From Cheilinus undulatus (lineage: Eukaryota > Chordata > Actinopteri > Labriformes > Labridae): DNA of 64,000 nucleotides. A model generated the notes under the pieces. That model saw only the letters and a program-made list of their open reading frames with translations. It made no database searches and was not told the DNA's origin. The stretch is from NCBI RefSeq assembly GCF_018320785.1, contig NC_054886.1, positions 27,477,732-27,541,731 of the forward strand, written 5' to 3'. The position numbers were made by a program, and so were the translations under genes. Numbering within the stretch: the stretch's first letter is position 1; each line of letters opens with the position of its first letter. Shown here in pieces: positions 24,601 to 38,000 of this stretch.

Positions 24601-25059
24601 GGTGGACTGGGTAACCCCGCATGCATGAAAGTTCTTAAACACATATACCATGATGAAAAAGTCTCTTGGTGAAGGAAATGCACTACAAACAGTTCAAGGT
24701 AAACTTTCCTGTTTTTCACCAGTGGATGGATTGCACATTCTAACAAACTTGTCTGAGGGATTTTATCTGATTCAGTCCAGATTTGTTTTGCTCATGCTAG
24801 ATAACCTGGAGATCTTAAGTTGTGCAAACTGTGAGTTTTCACCATATGGTAGGGGTGTGATTAGAACCCAAAGTTGGACCACTTTTTAGTACTTTTTTGG
24901 CAGTGTTCCAGAAACAATAATTGAACATAACTCCACAGTGCTTCTGTCAATCATTGCCGAAAGTGACAGTGAGTGACACACTCATCATGAATGCATCAAT
25001 ATCATCCCTTTGTCACGGCGCCCCCTGCTGCCAAATAATAGTTTCTCACTCTGAATTAT
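24601..25059. other. Intergenic between B and C
   Basis: No exon or clear repeat boundary seen. Confidence 0.4.
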
Positions 25060-25900
<841 letters not shown>

Positions 25901-26084
25901 AATGTTAAATTGTTAGTTGTGCTGTGGTCACAAATAATCAAATGTTATTACATGGATACATGCTGGTCATGTTTTTGGTCAAATTTTAAGTCATTTCTGC
26001 CATGGGCAATTTCTCAATCAAATTTGGTGACAGGTCATAACTTTGTGGTCAAATTTTGAGACATTTTCACTTTGATCAATTTTT

Positions 26085-26215
26085 GGCTGTCGGTAAAGTT
26101 TGGTGGAGGAGGACTAATGGTAAAGGGCTGTTTTCAGGTCTGGACTACAGGGCCCTTTTCTCCACCCAATCTTAATGCTTCGGCATACCAAGACAGTTTG
26201 GAAAATGCTACCCTC
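26085..26215 (+). pseudogene. Tc1-type transposase fragment
   Basis: Reads KFGGGGLMVKGCFQVWTTG then LNASAYQD on the + strand. This is the central GGGG...GCF region of a Tc1-like transposase, with no flanking catalytic parts. Confidence 0.6.
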
Positions 26216-26942
26216 TTAAACTGCTGGGTTGAAAATAACCCAATCTGGGTTATTCTGGTAACCTAGCACTGGGTCCAAAAGGGGCTGACCTAACCCTGAG
26301 TTATTTCAGCTCAGCGGGGCTGGGTAATGGGCTTGACCCAGTGACAAGTGTTATGTTTTGGACCACAAAAATGAGAAAAAAATGACCAGGTTGTGGGGTA
26401 AAAGTGGGAATGTAAAAGTACAAGTAAGAATATAAAAATAAACTATATATACAGTTTCTGTAAAAAAAAGAAAAAGATCATTGAATGGTAGGGCTGGGTC
26501 ACAGTGGTAACTGGCTTTTCATATCAACTCCCCCCATTTCCTTCTAGGGGATCCAGAGGCCTTCTCAGACTAGACAGGAATATATATATATATATAAGAC
26601 CGCATTCTGGGTCTCCCCTGAGGTCTCCCTCCAGCCAGATGTGCCCCGGAGTAAAGAGACAGATGCAGAGCTAAGACGAACCCCAAGATCACAGTCTGCA
26701 TTGTCTTCTCTATTGAAGGCCAACCTCTTCCACAGTCAGGAACTGCCTACCTTAGTGGATAACTTCACTCATGGTGCAGAAGTGGAATCTCATCATCACA
26801 GTACAATACACATCTTAACACATATAAATGCATCTAAAAAAACATCTAAACAACCACTCCCAAATTTGAAAAAAACGTAATAACTTTATTAATGTGGTTT
26901 TATGTGGGGTGTGATGAACCGGGAGAGGCTGAATGTTTCATA

Positions 26943-26950
26943 TATAAATG
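26943..26950 (+). promoter_or_regulatory. TATA box of gene C
   Basis: TATAAATG starts 39 bases before the ATG at 26982. D and E have TATAAAA and TATAAAT at exactly the same distance. Confidence 0.6.
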
Positions 26951-27879
26951 AAGGAGTAAGTTCAGAGGGCACAGTTGAAAGATGGCTCTCTACAACTTCC
27001 TGTGTGGCGTTACCGTGATGATCCTCCTCTACTCTGATGGTAAGATAGACACTTCAATGATTTTTTGAGATATTATGACTAAATCTTTTTTTACCCTTGC
27101 TTTTATTCGACTCAAATAGAAACTAATTTGGAAACAAATATCACAGAAACTGCTTTTAATAGCAACTGTGACCGTGCCTTTGTCTCGCAGATATTTTACA
27201 GCCTAAAAAGCTTTTTTAAGATTTCTGCATGAGATGAAAGAAAAACTCAGTTGGGTAAAATAAAATATCAGCACCTATAAGTTAGGGTTTAATGGTGACC
27301 GTCACAGTGGAGCATAAATGTGTCACTGAAAAATCTTGTTTATAAAGCCTAACATTCGAATCAATGAACAGGGATGCTAATAAAAAGTTTATCAATTTAA
27401 AGTTCAAAAAAAAAATTTGGACATTGGGATTTTTGTCTGCCTTTATCTCCCTTTGGTATTTTTTATTTGCGTTGCCCTGACGAGCTCTGATTAACAAAAC
27501 TCTCTCTTTTTTAATCCTATGATGTCATTCAGATATGCCAAGTAAGTTAAATGATAAAATCTATATATATATTTGCATCTTTCAACCCAAATCCATCAAT
27601 ATTTGACCTGTTTTCTTTAATGTTCTCTCCCCAGGTTGTGGCCAGGTAATGGACGGCCAAGATCCTGATGAGCAGTTACTTTGGCATGTTCTTATTACCG
27701 TTAACAGCTACCCAATCTGCACAGGGTCCCTGATTTCCAAATCCTGGATTCTGACTGATGGCCACTGTGGATTTGGGTGAGACACCATCAAAGGTTTTAT
27801 ATCATTGTTTTCAGTCTTACAAGCAGCATATGGTAGAAGGATTTACATGTATAAACCGACAACTCTGAGGAAAAACAGT

Positions 27880-28085
27880 AAAAATTCTGAGTTTATTATC
27901 AGAATTCTTGAATTAAAGACAGAAATCTGGGAATAAAGTCAGAAATCTGAGATTTAAGTCAGAATTACTTAATTAAAGTCTGAATTTTGAGATTGTCAGA
28001 AATCTGAGATATAAATCAGAAATATTAGACTGAAGTCAGAATTCTGAGATTAAAATCAGAATCCTGACTTTTTTCTTAGAGTGAG
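27880..28085 (+). repeat. About 20-bp minisatellite in gene C intron 3
   Basis: Imperfect copies of a unit like GTCAGAAATCTGAGATTAAA, about ten in all. Confidence 0.75.
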
Positions 28086-28984
28086 AAAAATTTCTAAAAT
28101 ATGGTGAAGTGTATCTGAGAATACATGTTGTGATTATCTAGTTAAGAAAAGGAATTACTATCACTACTACATTAAAAACATTAGTTAGGCCCCAGTATGA
28201 ATATTGATTACAGACATACTCAAACTAAGCAATGTCTAATTGAGTCATTTTTACTTTATTCTGGACCTTAAGCATGTAAACATGGACTTCTTTACTTCTT
28301 TCTCCACAAGACCTGACCATGTTGCATATGTTCATCTGGGACTCAGTGACAACCCAGAGGCCCCCCTTAGACGAAACAAGGAAAGTTGACTTTGTCACAT
28401 GCATCCAGACTCCACCTGACTCATTCGTAGTCAAGGATGGACTGTCTCTTCTGAGGATGGAAAACCCTGTGGATTTTACAGGCAGCATATCGCCAATCTG
28501 CGTCGAACAGCAGCACTTTCCACTCTGGGATGGACAGCTATGTCGCAACTCGTAAGATCACACATACAAATAAAGTTTAGGAGTAACACTGATCAGCTAA
28601 AACTGCACCAACAGTTCCTTTTATGCCTTCACATTTTGTCTCTGATAGGTAAACCTGGTTCAGCCAGGGTGAAAGTGCCCATAGTGGGGTACAAAGAGTG
28701 TGACTGCTTCCTTCCTCGACTCAAAATGAACATGATCTGTGGTGGATGTAGAGCGAACTGGGAAATGTTGGAGGAATGTCATGGTAGCTACAGCTTTTTC
28801 CTTCTTTATTGGGAATGTTTCCAAGTGATGGTAGTGTACACACAACCTTATCCTCATTTTTAGGGCAGTGCAGGTCAGGTAGAGCTAAACCACATGGTTC
28901 CTATGCTATCAGTTCACTACACCAGATAAAAGACAATTATGGCCTTAAGGCGGCAGCAGAAGAAGTTGAGTAAGGAATATAGGA

Positions 28985-29672
28985 TACACTAGAAACCAAG
29001 TCTGAACCATGTGAGGACAGTAGAAACTGAGTCTGAGACACTAGAAACCAAGTCTGAACCATGTAAGGACAGTAGAAACTGAGTCTGAGACACTAGAAAC
29101 CAAGTCTGAACCATGTAAGGACAGTAGAAACTGAGTCTGAGACACTAGAAGCCAAGTCTGAACCAGGTAAGGACAGCAGAAGCTGAGTCTGAGACACTAG
29201 AAACCAAGTCTGAACCATGTAAGGACAGTAGAAACTGAGTCTGAGACACTAGAAGCCAAGTCTGAACCAGGTAAGGACAGCAGAAACTGAGTCTGAGACA
29301 CTAGAAACCAAGTCTGAACCTTGTAAGGACAGTAGAAACTGAGTCTGAGACACTAGAAGCCAAGTCTGAACCAGGTAAGGACAGCAGAAACTGAGTCTGA
29401 GACACTAGAAACCAAGTCTGAACCATGTAAGGACAGTAGAAACTGAGTCTGAGACACTAGAAACCAAGTCTGAACCATGTAAGGACAGTAGAAACTGAGT
29501 CTGAGACACTAGAAACCAAGTCTGAACCAGGTAAGGACAGCAGAAACTGAGTCTGAGACACTAGAAACCAAGTCTGAACCAGGTAATGACAGCAGAAACT
29601 GAGTCTGAGACACTAGAAACCAAGTCTGAACCATGTAAGGACAGTAGAAACCGAGTCTGAGACACTAGAAAT
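28985..29672 (+). repeat. 52-bp minisatellite abutting gene C last exon
   Basis: About thirteen copies of a 52-base unit starting GTCTGAGACACTAGAAACCA and ending AGTAGAAACTGA. The main variants are CATG/CAGG and AGTAG/AGCAG, with some copies reading AGAAGCC for AGAAACC. The array ends a few bases before the remaining part of the last exon. Confidence 0.95.
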
Positions 29673-30689
29673 ATATACTGGTGGCTCCTGGACCCTGATT
29701 GCAGTTGGGAGCTTGGATCAAAGATGTCCCCAATTGGGACCCTTCAAGCATACACTTGAGTGTCTGTCTACCAAGAGTGGATCATGGGTGTCACGGTTGG
29801 CAAAAGCCAACTAGGATTTGCTCCCCTCTGCACTGCAGGAGATGACTCTGACAGAAACTTCGTCTGTCCTAAAGATCAACCCCCTGCACCTTGCATGTCA
29901 TCATCCAAAACCCCCATGTGTCCCGAAGTTCCCACGTGTCCCAAAGCCACAGTGTGCCCCAACGCCTCCCAACACAGTGATGTCAGGGATGACAGTGTAT
30001 TAGGAAGTGGTGCAAAGGAGATGGCTTCTTCCACCTTTATTCTAGTCTGTGTTCTTGGTCTGTCGCTCTACATTACTTATTGATCAAAGTGTGAGAGCAC
30101 AAGACTGTCATTCTCAGAAGTCCATAACCCAGCCTCTTCTTTTTATATAGCAAACAATCATTAAACTGGTCAATCAAGGAAAGGCTAAATCAATCAACCG
30201 GGGTTTAATCTTTGATGAATGGGTAATAACACCTTGCTTGGAGCCAAACCCTTCTTGCCAACTTAAACCAAAGTTACCCCAGCAGGTATCACCAGGGAGT
30301 GGTAAAAAATGTACCATTTGGCACCTGTGCAAATACCTTAGCGCTATGTCATCCATCTAAGGTTAGAGGCAACTCATAAATCAGTTGTTAAATTACCTTT
30401 TGGCTTTACTTCCTCATTATATAAAAGATTGAAAATGATTGTGTTTGTCTTATGGGAAAAGGCAATAAAAGTGTTGCTTCATGATTTTAAGAACTTTAAC
30501 TGAAATATTTCATTTAAATTTTCATGGTAAATTAAGCAATAATAATTGTAAGCACTTCTGGAGAACGAATAAACATGACTCTAAAGATCAGTCCATATTT
30601 AAGTGTTTTTTTAAGTATAATAGGGTAAATATTTAAGAGTTTCCACTTTTACCTGATCAGTCAGCACAAATGTAACAGATCTGATGATC

Positions 30690-31300
30690 CCACAGTTGAA
30701 AAGAAGAAACTGAGGAAGTGACAGTGTAAACCAAGTCTGAGTCAACGTAACTTAGCCAGAGACAATACAAATGAAATCTTAGTAGAAAGAGTCTGAGACA
30801 GTACAGTTCTGCACTGCCAGGGACAAAATATACCTAGTCTGAGACTGTGGAAACAAAGTCTTAAGATGAAAAAAAAATAATAGTCTGACAAAGCAGAAAC
30901 TTTGTTGAAGGCAAAAGAGACCCCATCTAAAACAGCAGAAAATGAGTTAAAGACAGAAAAACAAGTGTTGAGATAAAAAAAAACAAAGTCTGACACAGTG
31001 TGAGACAGCAGAAACTGAGTTTGACACAGTAGAAACTTCTTCTGAGACAGTAGAAACTGGTTTAGAGACAGTGGAGGCCCTGTCCAAGACAGTAGAGACC
31101 GAGTCTAAGACAGCAGAAACTGAGTCAGAGACAGAAGAGACAAAGTCTGAGACAGCAGAAACTGAGTCAGAGACAGTAGAGACTGAGTCTAAGACAGCAG
31201 AAACTGAGTCTGTAACAGTAGAAACTGAGTAAGAGACAGAAGGGACCAAGTCCGAGACAGCAGAATGAATCTGAGACAGTAGAGACCGAGTCTAATGACT
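30690..31300 (+). repeat. Minisatellite upstream of gene D
   Basis: Degenerate copies of GAGACAGTAGAAACTGAGTCT and related words, about 18-21 bases each. They share the AGTAGAAACTGAGTCTGAGACA word with the 52-bp array of gene C. The minus-strand Ser/Val-rich frames here are by-products. Confidence 0.8.
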
Positions 31301-31955
31301 TGTAATTCTGGTGCTGACTATGAAGGGGTCTGACTTTATGTGTTCAGCTTGTTACTTCTTGTTATGTTGCAGTTCTTCAGCGTAGAGAAAAACACATGTT
31401 GATGACCAGGCTCTGAGATGACTGTGGCAAAAACCCACTCTGTGGCTGAAATTGTACCATTGATGGGATTGATACTGGTTTACGGCCCACCAGTGCCTCC
31501 ATGAGGTCATGTGTGAGCCTTTAATTCTCCATTCAGATGTACTCGTCACCTAACCACAAATACCAAAGCATGATTTTAAAACCATGAGGGTTTGGTATCA
31601 TGAAAAACAATGCTGCCTTGCAAAACCGTAGAGTTAATGAATGTAAAAGCTTCAAGCTTGTTGCAGAAACCTTGAGGGTGAGTGGTACACAGATTGTGGG
31701 GCATCTTTAATGACACTTTTAAAAACCTTGCCATTCATTCCAACACAAAGGATGTCCTACTTCTATCTGAAACTTTCACAACATTTGGCTCGGGCACTCC
31801 TGATTCATACATTATGAATCATAAGCTGACTGACACTTTTGAACACAAGCCGTGGTCAAACATGGGAATCAAGACATACATGTTAATCTTGACACTCTTC
31901 TCAATAGCCTGTCTCAGACATCACTGCTGCATGGGTAGTTTTCAGAGGCGTGACA
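31301..31955. other. Upstream region of gene D
   Basis: No exon seen. The last 150 bases resemble the region before gene E (GGAATCAAGACATACATGTT at about 31865 versus GGAATCAAGATATACATGTT at about 46852). Confidence 0.5.
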
Positions 31956-31995
31956 CTTTAGGTGGGGCTGAGTGTTCTAAATAAGATGTATAAAA
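31956..31995 (+). promoter_or_regulatory. Core promoter of gene D
   Basis: CTTTAGGTGGGGCTG (31956-31970) lies upstream of TATAAAA (31989-31995), which begins 39 bases before the start codon. Gene E has the same two elements at identical spacing. The GGTGGGG word is a possible KLF/Sp1-type site. Confidence 0.6.
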
Positions 31996-32027
31996 TGATG
32001 AGAGACTAAAGGAATTGCAATTGGAAG

Positions 32028-35000
32028 ATGGCTTTCTACAAGATCCTGTGTGGCGTCACTCTGATGCTCCTTTTTACACCCGATGGTAAGATTCAAATTA
32101 AAACACATTTTCTGCTTTTTTTAGACTTAAGTTGATATGTGGGTTGAAAACAGCTCGAGTAAAGATGCGAACGTAACTCTTCTCAAGATGCTTTTTCGAC
32201 AAATTTACCAGGAAGGAGGTGGCGTGAATTCTTACCATTAGTTGTGTCACCTTGTGTCGAAGTGCTATGTGAAGTCGGGAGGGATTTGCATTTGGAATTC
32301 TGAGATCCCAGAAAGCCCAATTTTGACCAAAAGATCCACGGCGAAACTCAACCGTTTTAAGAGCCTTACTGATGTTTGCGATCCAGTTTACCAAACCACC
32401 AAGACCTGGTTTTGGAGCTGCAAGCAGACAACTACAGAACAGAAATCTTGTTTTGATAGGATATAAACACCAACAAATACTATTGGAGGAAGAATATTTC
32501 GGTTGATAAAATCCTACTTTGATTTTATTTAAGATCATAATATTGTGTGTCTTTATACGATGTATGCACCACATGCATGGGTGTAGCACAGTGGGGAAAA
32601 AGGGTACTGATTACCCGGGCCCACAGTAGGGAGGGGCCCATAAGAAGCCTGCAATAAAAAGTATATTTTCATTTATTTTTTCTCAGTAATTAGTGTCATC
32701 ATTGAATTAAAAGCGACTAAAAGGATCAGCCAACAGACTGCATTTTGTATCAAATAGAGAGAAAAAAAAATACTGGGGGGCCCGGCTCCTGCCTCAAAAA
32801 TGTCCAATTCAGCGCTGCGAAATGATGCAAGTAAATTTGATATAACCAGTGTAAGAATATTGCTCATCAATAGTGAAATTATGGTTAAAAATACATTAAA
32901 ATGCATAGATTTTTGTAAAAATGATGCAAGATTTGTTGCATGGCTAGCCGGCTAAGGGGGCTCTGTGTAATATTCTTTCTGGGGGCCCAAAATCCCCAGC
33001 TACGCCCCTGTAGGTACGTATTTACATATGTACGTGTGGATGTATAGGTATATATAAGTCACCTTGTCATCTGTATATACAGTATGTAAGTCATCTGAGT
33101 TGTTGACTGAAATGTGACAATGTTAATGAAAAATTCAATAAAATACAAATTATAAAATTATAACATCTAATTTTTTAAATGAACTTTTCACATTATAACA
33201 GCTTTATACCAGCTATCATAGGAATTTAAGACTGTTGCAGCAATTTTGAATGTGGAAAAAAGTTTTCATCTCACAATCCGAATTTCAAAAATGTTGGGGC
33301 ACTGTGTTAAAAGTAAATGAAAGCAGAATGAAACTGTTCCATGAAAAAGAGCTCATTTTGAGTTTGATGGCAGCAAGACATCTCAATAAAGTAGGGACGG
33401 GGCAGAAAAAGGCTGGAACAGTAAGTACTACAATGACAAAACAGCTGGCAACAGATCAGTAACATGACTGGGTATAAAAAGAGCATTTTTGACAGGCAGG
33501 GTCTCTAAGAGGTATAGATGGGCAAAGGTTTACCAGTCTGCAAAATGAGTCTGAAAATATTCCTCAATGTAAAATTGAAACAATGTTGAATATCCCAACA
33601 AAAACGGTATTAAATCTCATCAAAAGATTCAGAAAATCTGGAAAAATCTCTGTGCACAATGGACACGGCCTGATGATTGGACAGGATCATCAGGCCCTCA
33701 GATGTCACTGCATTAAAACGGGCATGATTCTGTACTGGAAACTTCCAGAAAGCTTTGTCAACACAGGATGCCGTGCCATCAACAATAATGAAAACAAAAA
33801 ACAAAAAACAAAACAAAAAAAAAGCCATATTTGAACACAATCTGGAAACGCCAATGTACTCTCTGGGCCAAAGCTCTTGGGCAATGGACCGAGGCAAATT
33901 GGAAAACTGTTCTGTGATTACATGACTCAAACTTTGACATTTACTTTTGAAACAATGAGCGCCAGCAGACTAAAGGGAGGAGGGACTATCCAACTTGTTT
34001 TGAGCATACAGTTCCCAAGCCTGCATCTCTGGTGGTATGGGGTTGCATTAGTCCAGAATCTTTAGTCTGAACCGGGCTTTATAAATCTGTGACAAAAAAA
34101 AGAGGAGGCAGTGAGATAAATGGATGCTGCTTTGAAAATTGTGTTAAATTGATGTGATAAAGCATTTTATCACATTTTCAGATCTTGTAATAACTGAACC
34201 TATTTTCAAGCAGACATATTTTTAAAAGTGAAAAAATATAACAAGTGTTAAAAAGAAGCATATCTGATTTTCAGATTTTTGTCCATATATGTGGCTGTTT
34301 ATGAGCTCAATTCTGTCTGTCTGGCCCTGAAGAGCTTTGACATGTTTCTGTCTGTGTTTTCAACAGCAGGGTGCCAAGCAGAAATGCAAGGTAAGCATTC
34401 TGTCATGTATTACTTCCTCGTTTCAGATTCATTACCAGGAAACAGTCATTAGGCATTGTTCTGACTGCATAATTTCCTTTTTTAACTCCAGGCATAGCTA
34501 ATTAGTGTTTTGCCTAATGTAACAATCACCATGTTGTGTATCATCCTTTCTTCTTCTGCAGAATGTGGCAAACTGTCGGAAAGTCATCCAGAACATTTGC
34601 CCTGGCAGGTTGTTATTTCCTTTGACAACGGCCACTGCTTAGGCTCCCTCATCAACAACCAGTGGGTGGTGACTGACGGCCACTGTGGAGACGGGTGAGG
34701 CTCAGTTTCTGTTTTCAGTTTGTGGGGAAAGGACAGGAAATAAAAGCTAAAAAAGAAATATGTGACATCATTTCAAGACATGAAAACAGTTGAACCTAAC
34801 TTTGATTTTTATTAACGCATTTGTTTGAAACAAAAAACTTTAATATCGATCAGTGTGATCGAGTTTAATCAACAAATATTTTTGATTCTTAGTTTTTTGC
34901 TCTTGCTGTTTTTAACTAACAACGTATGCAAGTTGTTTCCACTTAAATATGTGATCTGTAAATGTGCAAATAGTGCCACCTAGTGTCCAACCGAGGAAGT

Positions 35001-38000
35001 GCATTTCTTTTAAGATAAGAGAAATTACCTGTAGCTTAGGTTGTTAACATTTTCTATAGCACTTTATTTAAGTGGTCCCCGATGCCTTGGGAAAATTAAA
35101 AATATTCTTTAAATGATTTCAAACTGTATTTTTTACTGATTTAATGAAAATATAAACATAAAGTTCATTTAATGTAAAAAAAAAATTTAAAAAATGGTAA
35201 TTTGGTGAGATTAATGCTGAAATCAAAGCAATGTTTTCCACTTTTTCCGCCAAATTCTTTCCTCTACTATTTGCAGTTTTTAATCTATTTTGCAACCATG
35301 TTTGCTTCTTAACACTAATTCTGGCACATTTTAACCCACTTTCATATTTTTTCCCAACAAAACTGTATTACTTTCATCCAATTTCTTTCCACTTTTGGGC
35401 CTTTTTTGTCACTTTTAAACCCTTTCCACCACTTTCACTGCCCATTTTTGTCATTTCTAAAGCAACTCTTGCCACTTTCCACCTGTTTTGCTTCCGTTGA
35501 CATTTGTTGCCACTATTCACCCCTTTTTTCCACTTTCACTGCCCCCTTTTTTTCTATTTTAACCGCATCTTGCTATTTGTTTTACCCATGTTTGACCATT
35601 GAAAACACTTTTTCCACTTTAATCCCATTTCAGCACCGTTTCCATCCATTTCTGTCACATTTAAGACAAAATTGCCACTGTTGACCCCTTTTACCACCTT
35701 TTATGCCTGTTTTTGCCATTATTTTGCCACTTTTGTCTATTTTTTGCCACCATTCACCCCTTTAAAAATCCCATTTCACCATCTTTTCTGCCAATTTTTG
35801 ACATTTTTAACCCACTTTAGCTATTTTATTTTGTCTTAAAGAAAAAGGGATTTACATTTTTAAGATAGCTTTATACTATGGCACAAATAAAAAATAAAAG
35901 ATGTTTGTTGCTTTGATAAAGCCATTTTTTATTCTGGTAAACAAAAAAAAAAAAATGGTTATCACAGATTAACCTCAAAATGGACCAGGATTTTGCAGAA
36001 TCTGTGGTTCCCACACTGGCTATGATGGGGAATTTATAATAGTTATTTATTTATTTATCCGTTTATTTATCAGTATACATAAACATTGCTGCATTTAATT
36101 ACAGTGCAACCGATGCAATGTATAAAAGACATCTAGGCATGGCTAATTTGCAGTCCTTGTCCCTGGTTAGGCTTTTGAGAAATAACACATATGATACAAC
36201 AGAATAAAATGGACATAAAAGACTAACAATGGCAGTAGACATAAATGAACATCCACAAAAAATACATAAAAACAGCGGCAGCAAGACGAACATAAACTAT
36301 CAAACTTCCTTGCACAGATCAGCTGTTTAAAGTGGCTAAAGTTGTCTTGAAGTGGCAGGAAACTGGCTAAAGGTGAAAGAATGGTAGTAAAAATGGTGAA
36401 TAGAAGATAAAAAGTGGCAACAATGGGTAAAAAGTGGCAGGATTGGTGGCAAAAAGTGTGAGAAATAGTTAATGGCTGATAAAAAAAAAAGGTTGAAGTT
36501 GCAAACAGAGAGAAAGCAGAATATGTGGGTTATGAAATGAAAAAATATGGACCATCAGTTGTAAGAATGGTGAAACACAGTTGAAAATTGGTGAAAGTGA
36601 GTCAAAAGTGACAGAAATTGGCTGTAAATGCCGAAAAGTAGTTATAAAATGGCACAAATTAGTTAAAATTGGCAAAATGGGAAAAAGCAGCAAAAATAGG
36701 TTAGGAAAGGGGAAAAGATATGCAAAACTGATTATTAAAAAGGGTGAAAAGCAGTTAAAAAGTGGCAAAAATGGGTCAAAAGTGAGAAAATATTGGCTAG
36801 AAGTGGCAAAAATGGGCTGTAAGATGGTGAATAGAAGATCAAAAGTGGCAAAAATGCTGGAAATAAGTGTGAGAAGTAGCTATAGAGTGGCAAAAATATT
36901 TAAAAAACAGAGAGAAAGCAGCATATGTGGATTTAGAAAGAAAAAAATTGCTGAATCGGTTGTAAGAATGGTGAAAAGCAGTTGAAAAGTGGTGAAAGTG
37001 GGTCAAAAGTGACAAAAATTGGCTGTAAATGCTGAAAAGTAGTTATAAATTGGCACAAATTAGTTAAAAGTGGCAAAATGAGAGAAAGCAGCAAATACAG
37101 GTCAAGAAAGGGAGGAAAATATGCAAAATTGGTTATAAAAAGGGTGAAAAAAGGTTTAAAATGGGTCAAAAGTGATGAGATATTGGCTAGAGGTGGCAAA
37201 AATGGCCTGTAAAATGGTGAATGGAAGATCAAAAGGGGCAAAAATGCAGGAATTAAGTGTGAGAAGTTAAAAAGTTAAAAAGTGGCAGAAATGTTTAAAC
37301 AGAGAGAAAGCAGCATATGTTGGTCAAGAAAGAAAAAATATGAAAAAATTGGTGATATGTGATAATGGTGAAAATCGGTTAAAAGGTGGCAAAAATGGGT
37401 CAAAAGTGACAATATATTGGCTTGAAGTGGCAAAGATGTAAATGATTAAACAGAAGATCAAAAGTGTCACAAATGGATTGAATCTCACTGTAGATCATGT
37501 CAAACCTTATTTTAGTAGGATGACTTTACTTGGAATGAGTGAAAATTAGACAAAATCCTTTTTAGTAAACTCCCTCAGCACTCAAGGCAAGATCTGGATC
37601 CTACAGGACTGAGTGGACCTCTTTTGACTCAACTTCTTTCACAAACTCAGTGGAAACAACTTATCTGAGTGAAGTTATGCTGGTCCAAACTTTAAATGCT
37701 TGAACTGCCATTGGGTTTAATTTAGCCCATATAATCTTGGCTTTTTATCAGTCTAACTTTGCATTCTAACAAAACTGAAAAGAATGACTACTAAGAACTA
37801 CTACTATCATCTTCTTATTGGTAAAGTTTTTAACGTTTTAACATAAATGTCTTCACATCTTTTCCTTCAAGAATTTACTACTACGCGACTATTTACCTGG
37901 GATGCACAAACACGTCAGATCCTAAGAACAACTGCAAAGAATCAAGAGAAGTTGATGAGGCCAAATGCACCAAACCTACAGCCAACTCCCAGATTACCAG

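Larger units (their letters stand above)
26982..30083 (+). pseudogene. Gene C: decayed GPI-anchored S1 pseudoprotease
   Basis: Exon remnants are 26982-27039 (signal peptide), 27533-27541 (9-nt microexon), 27635-27776, 28311-28551, 28649-28783 and about 29683-30083. Exon 3 keeps His57 in TDGHC. Exon 4 has a one-base gain just before a TGA at 28387-28389, with a second frame change near 28505. Exon 5 ends one base out of phase at its donor. The last exon has lost its acceptor and the segment around the Ser195 position, because a 52-bp minisatellite runs straight into it. It also has a TGA at 29757-29759. The downstream frame still reads DSDRNFVC, a Cys/Pro linker with CPEVPTCPK, and the tail STFILVCVLGLSLYITY. 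The promoter and first three exons look intact, so decay may be recent. Confidence 0.85.

Noticed and set aside
26641..26880. 79-codon frame beginning MPRSKETDAELRR before gene C
   Set aside because: No recognisable domain or splice context, and it sits in intergenic repeat-like DNA upstream of the TATA box of gene C.
28985..29672. Regular direct repeats that resemble a CRISPR array
   Set aside because: Units are contiguous 52-bp copies without unique spacers, and the host is a vertebrate.
30947..31249. Minus-strand frame rich in SVSTVSDSVSAV repeats upstream of gene D
   Set aside because: It is simply a translation of the AGTAGAAACTGAGTCT minisatellite. It has no start context, splice sites or conserved end.
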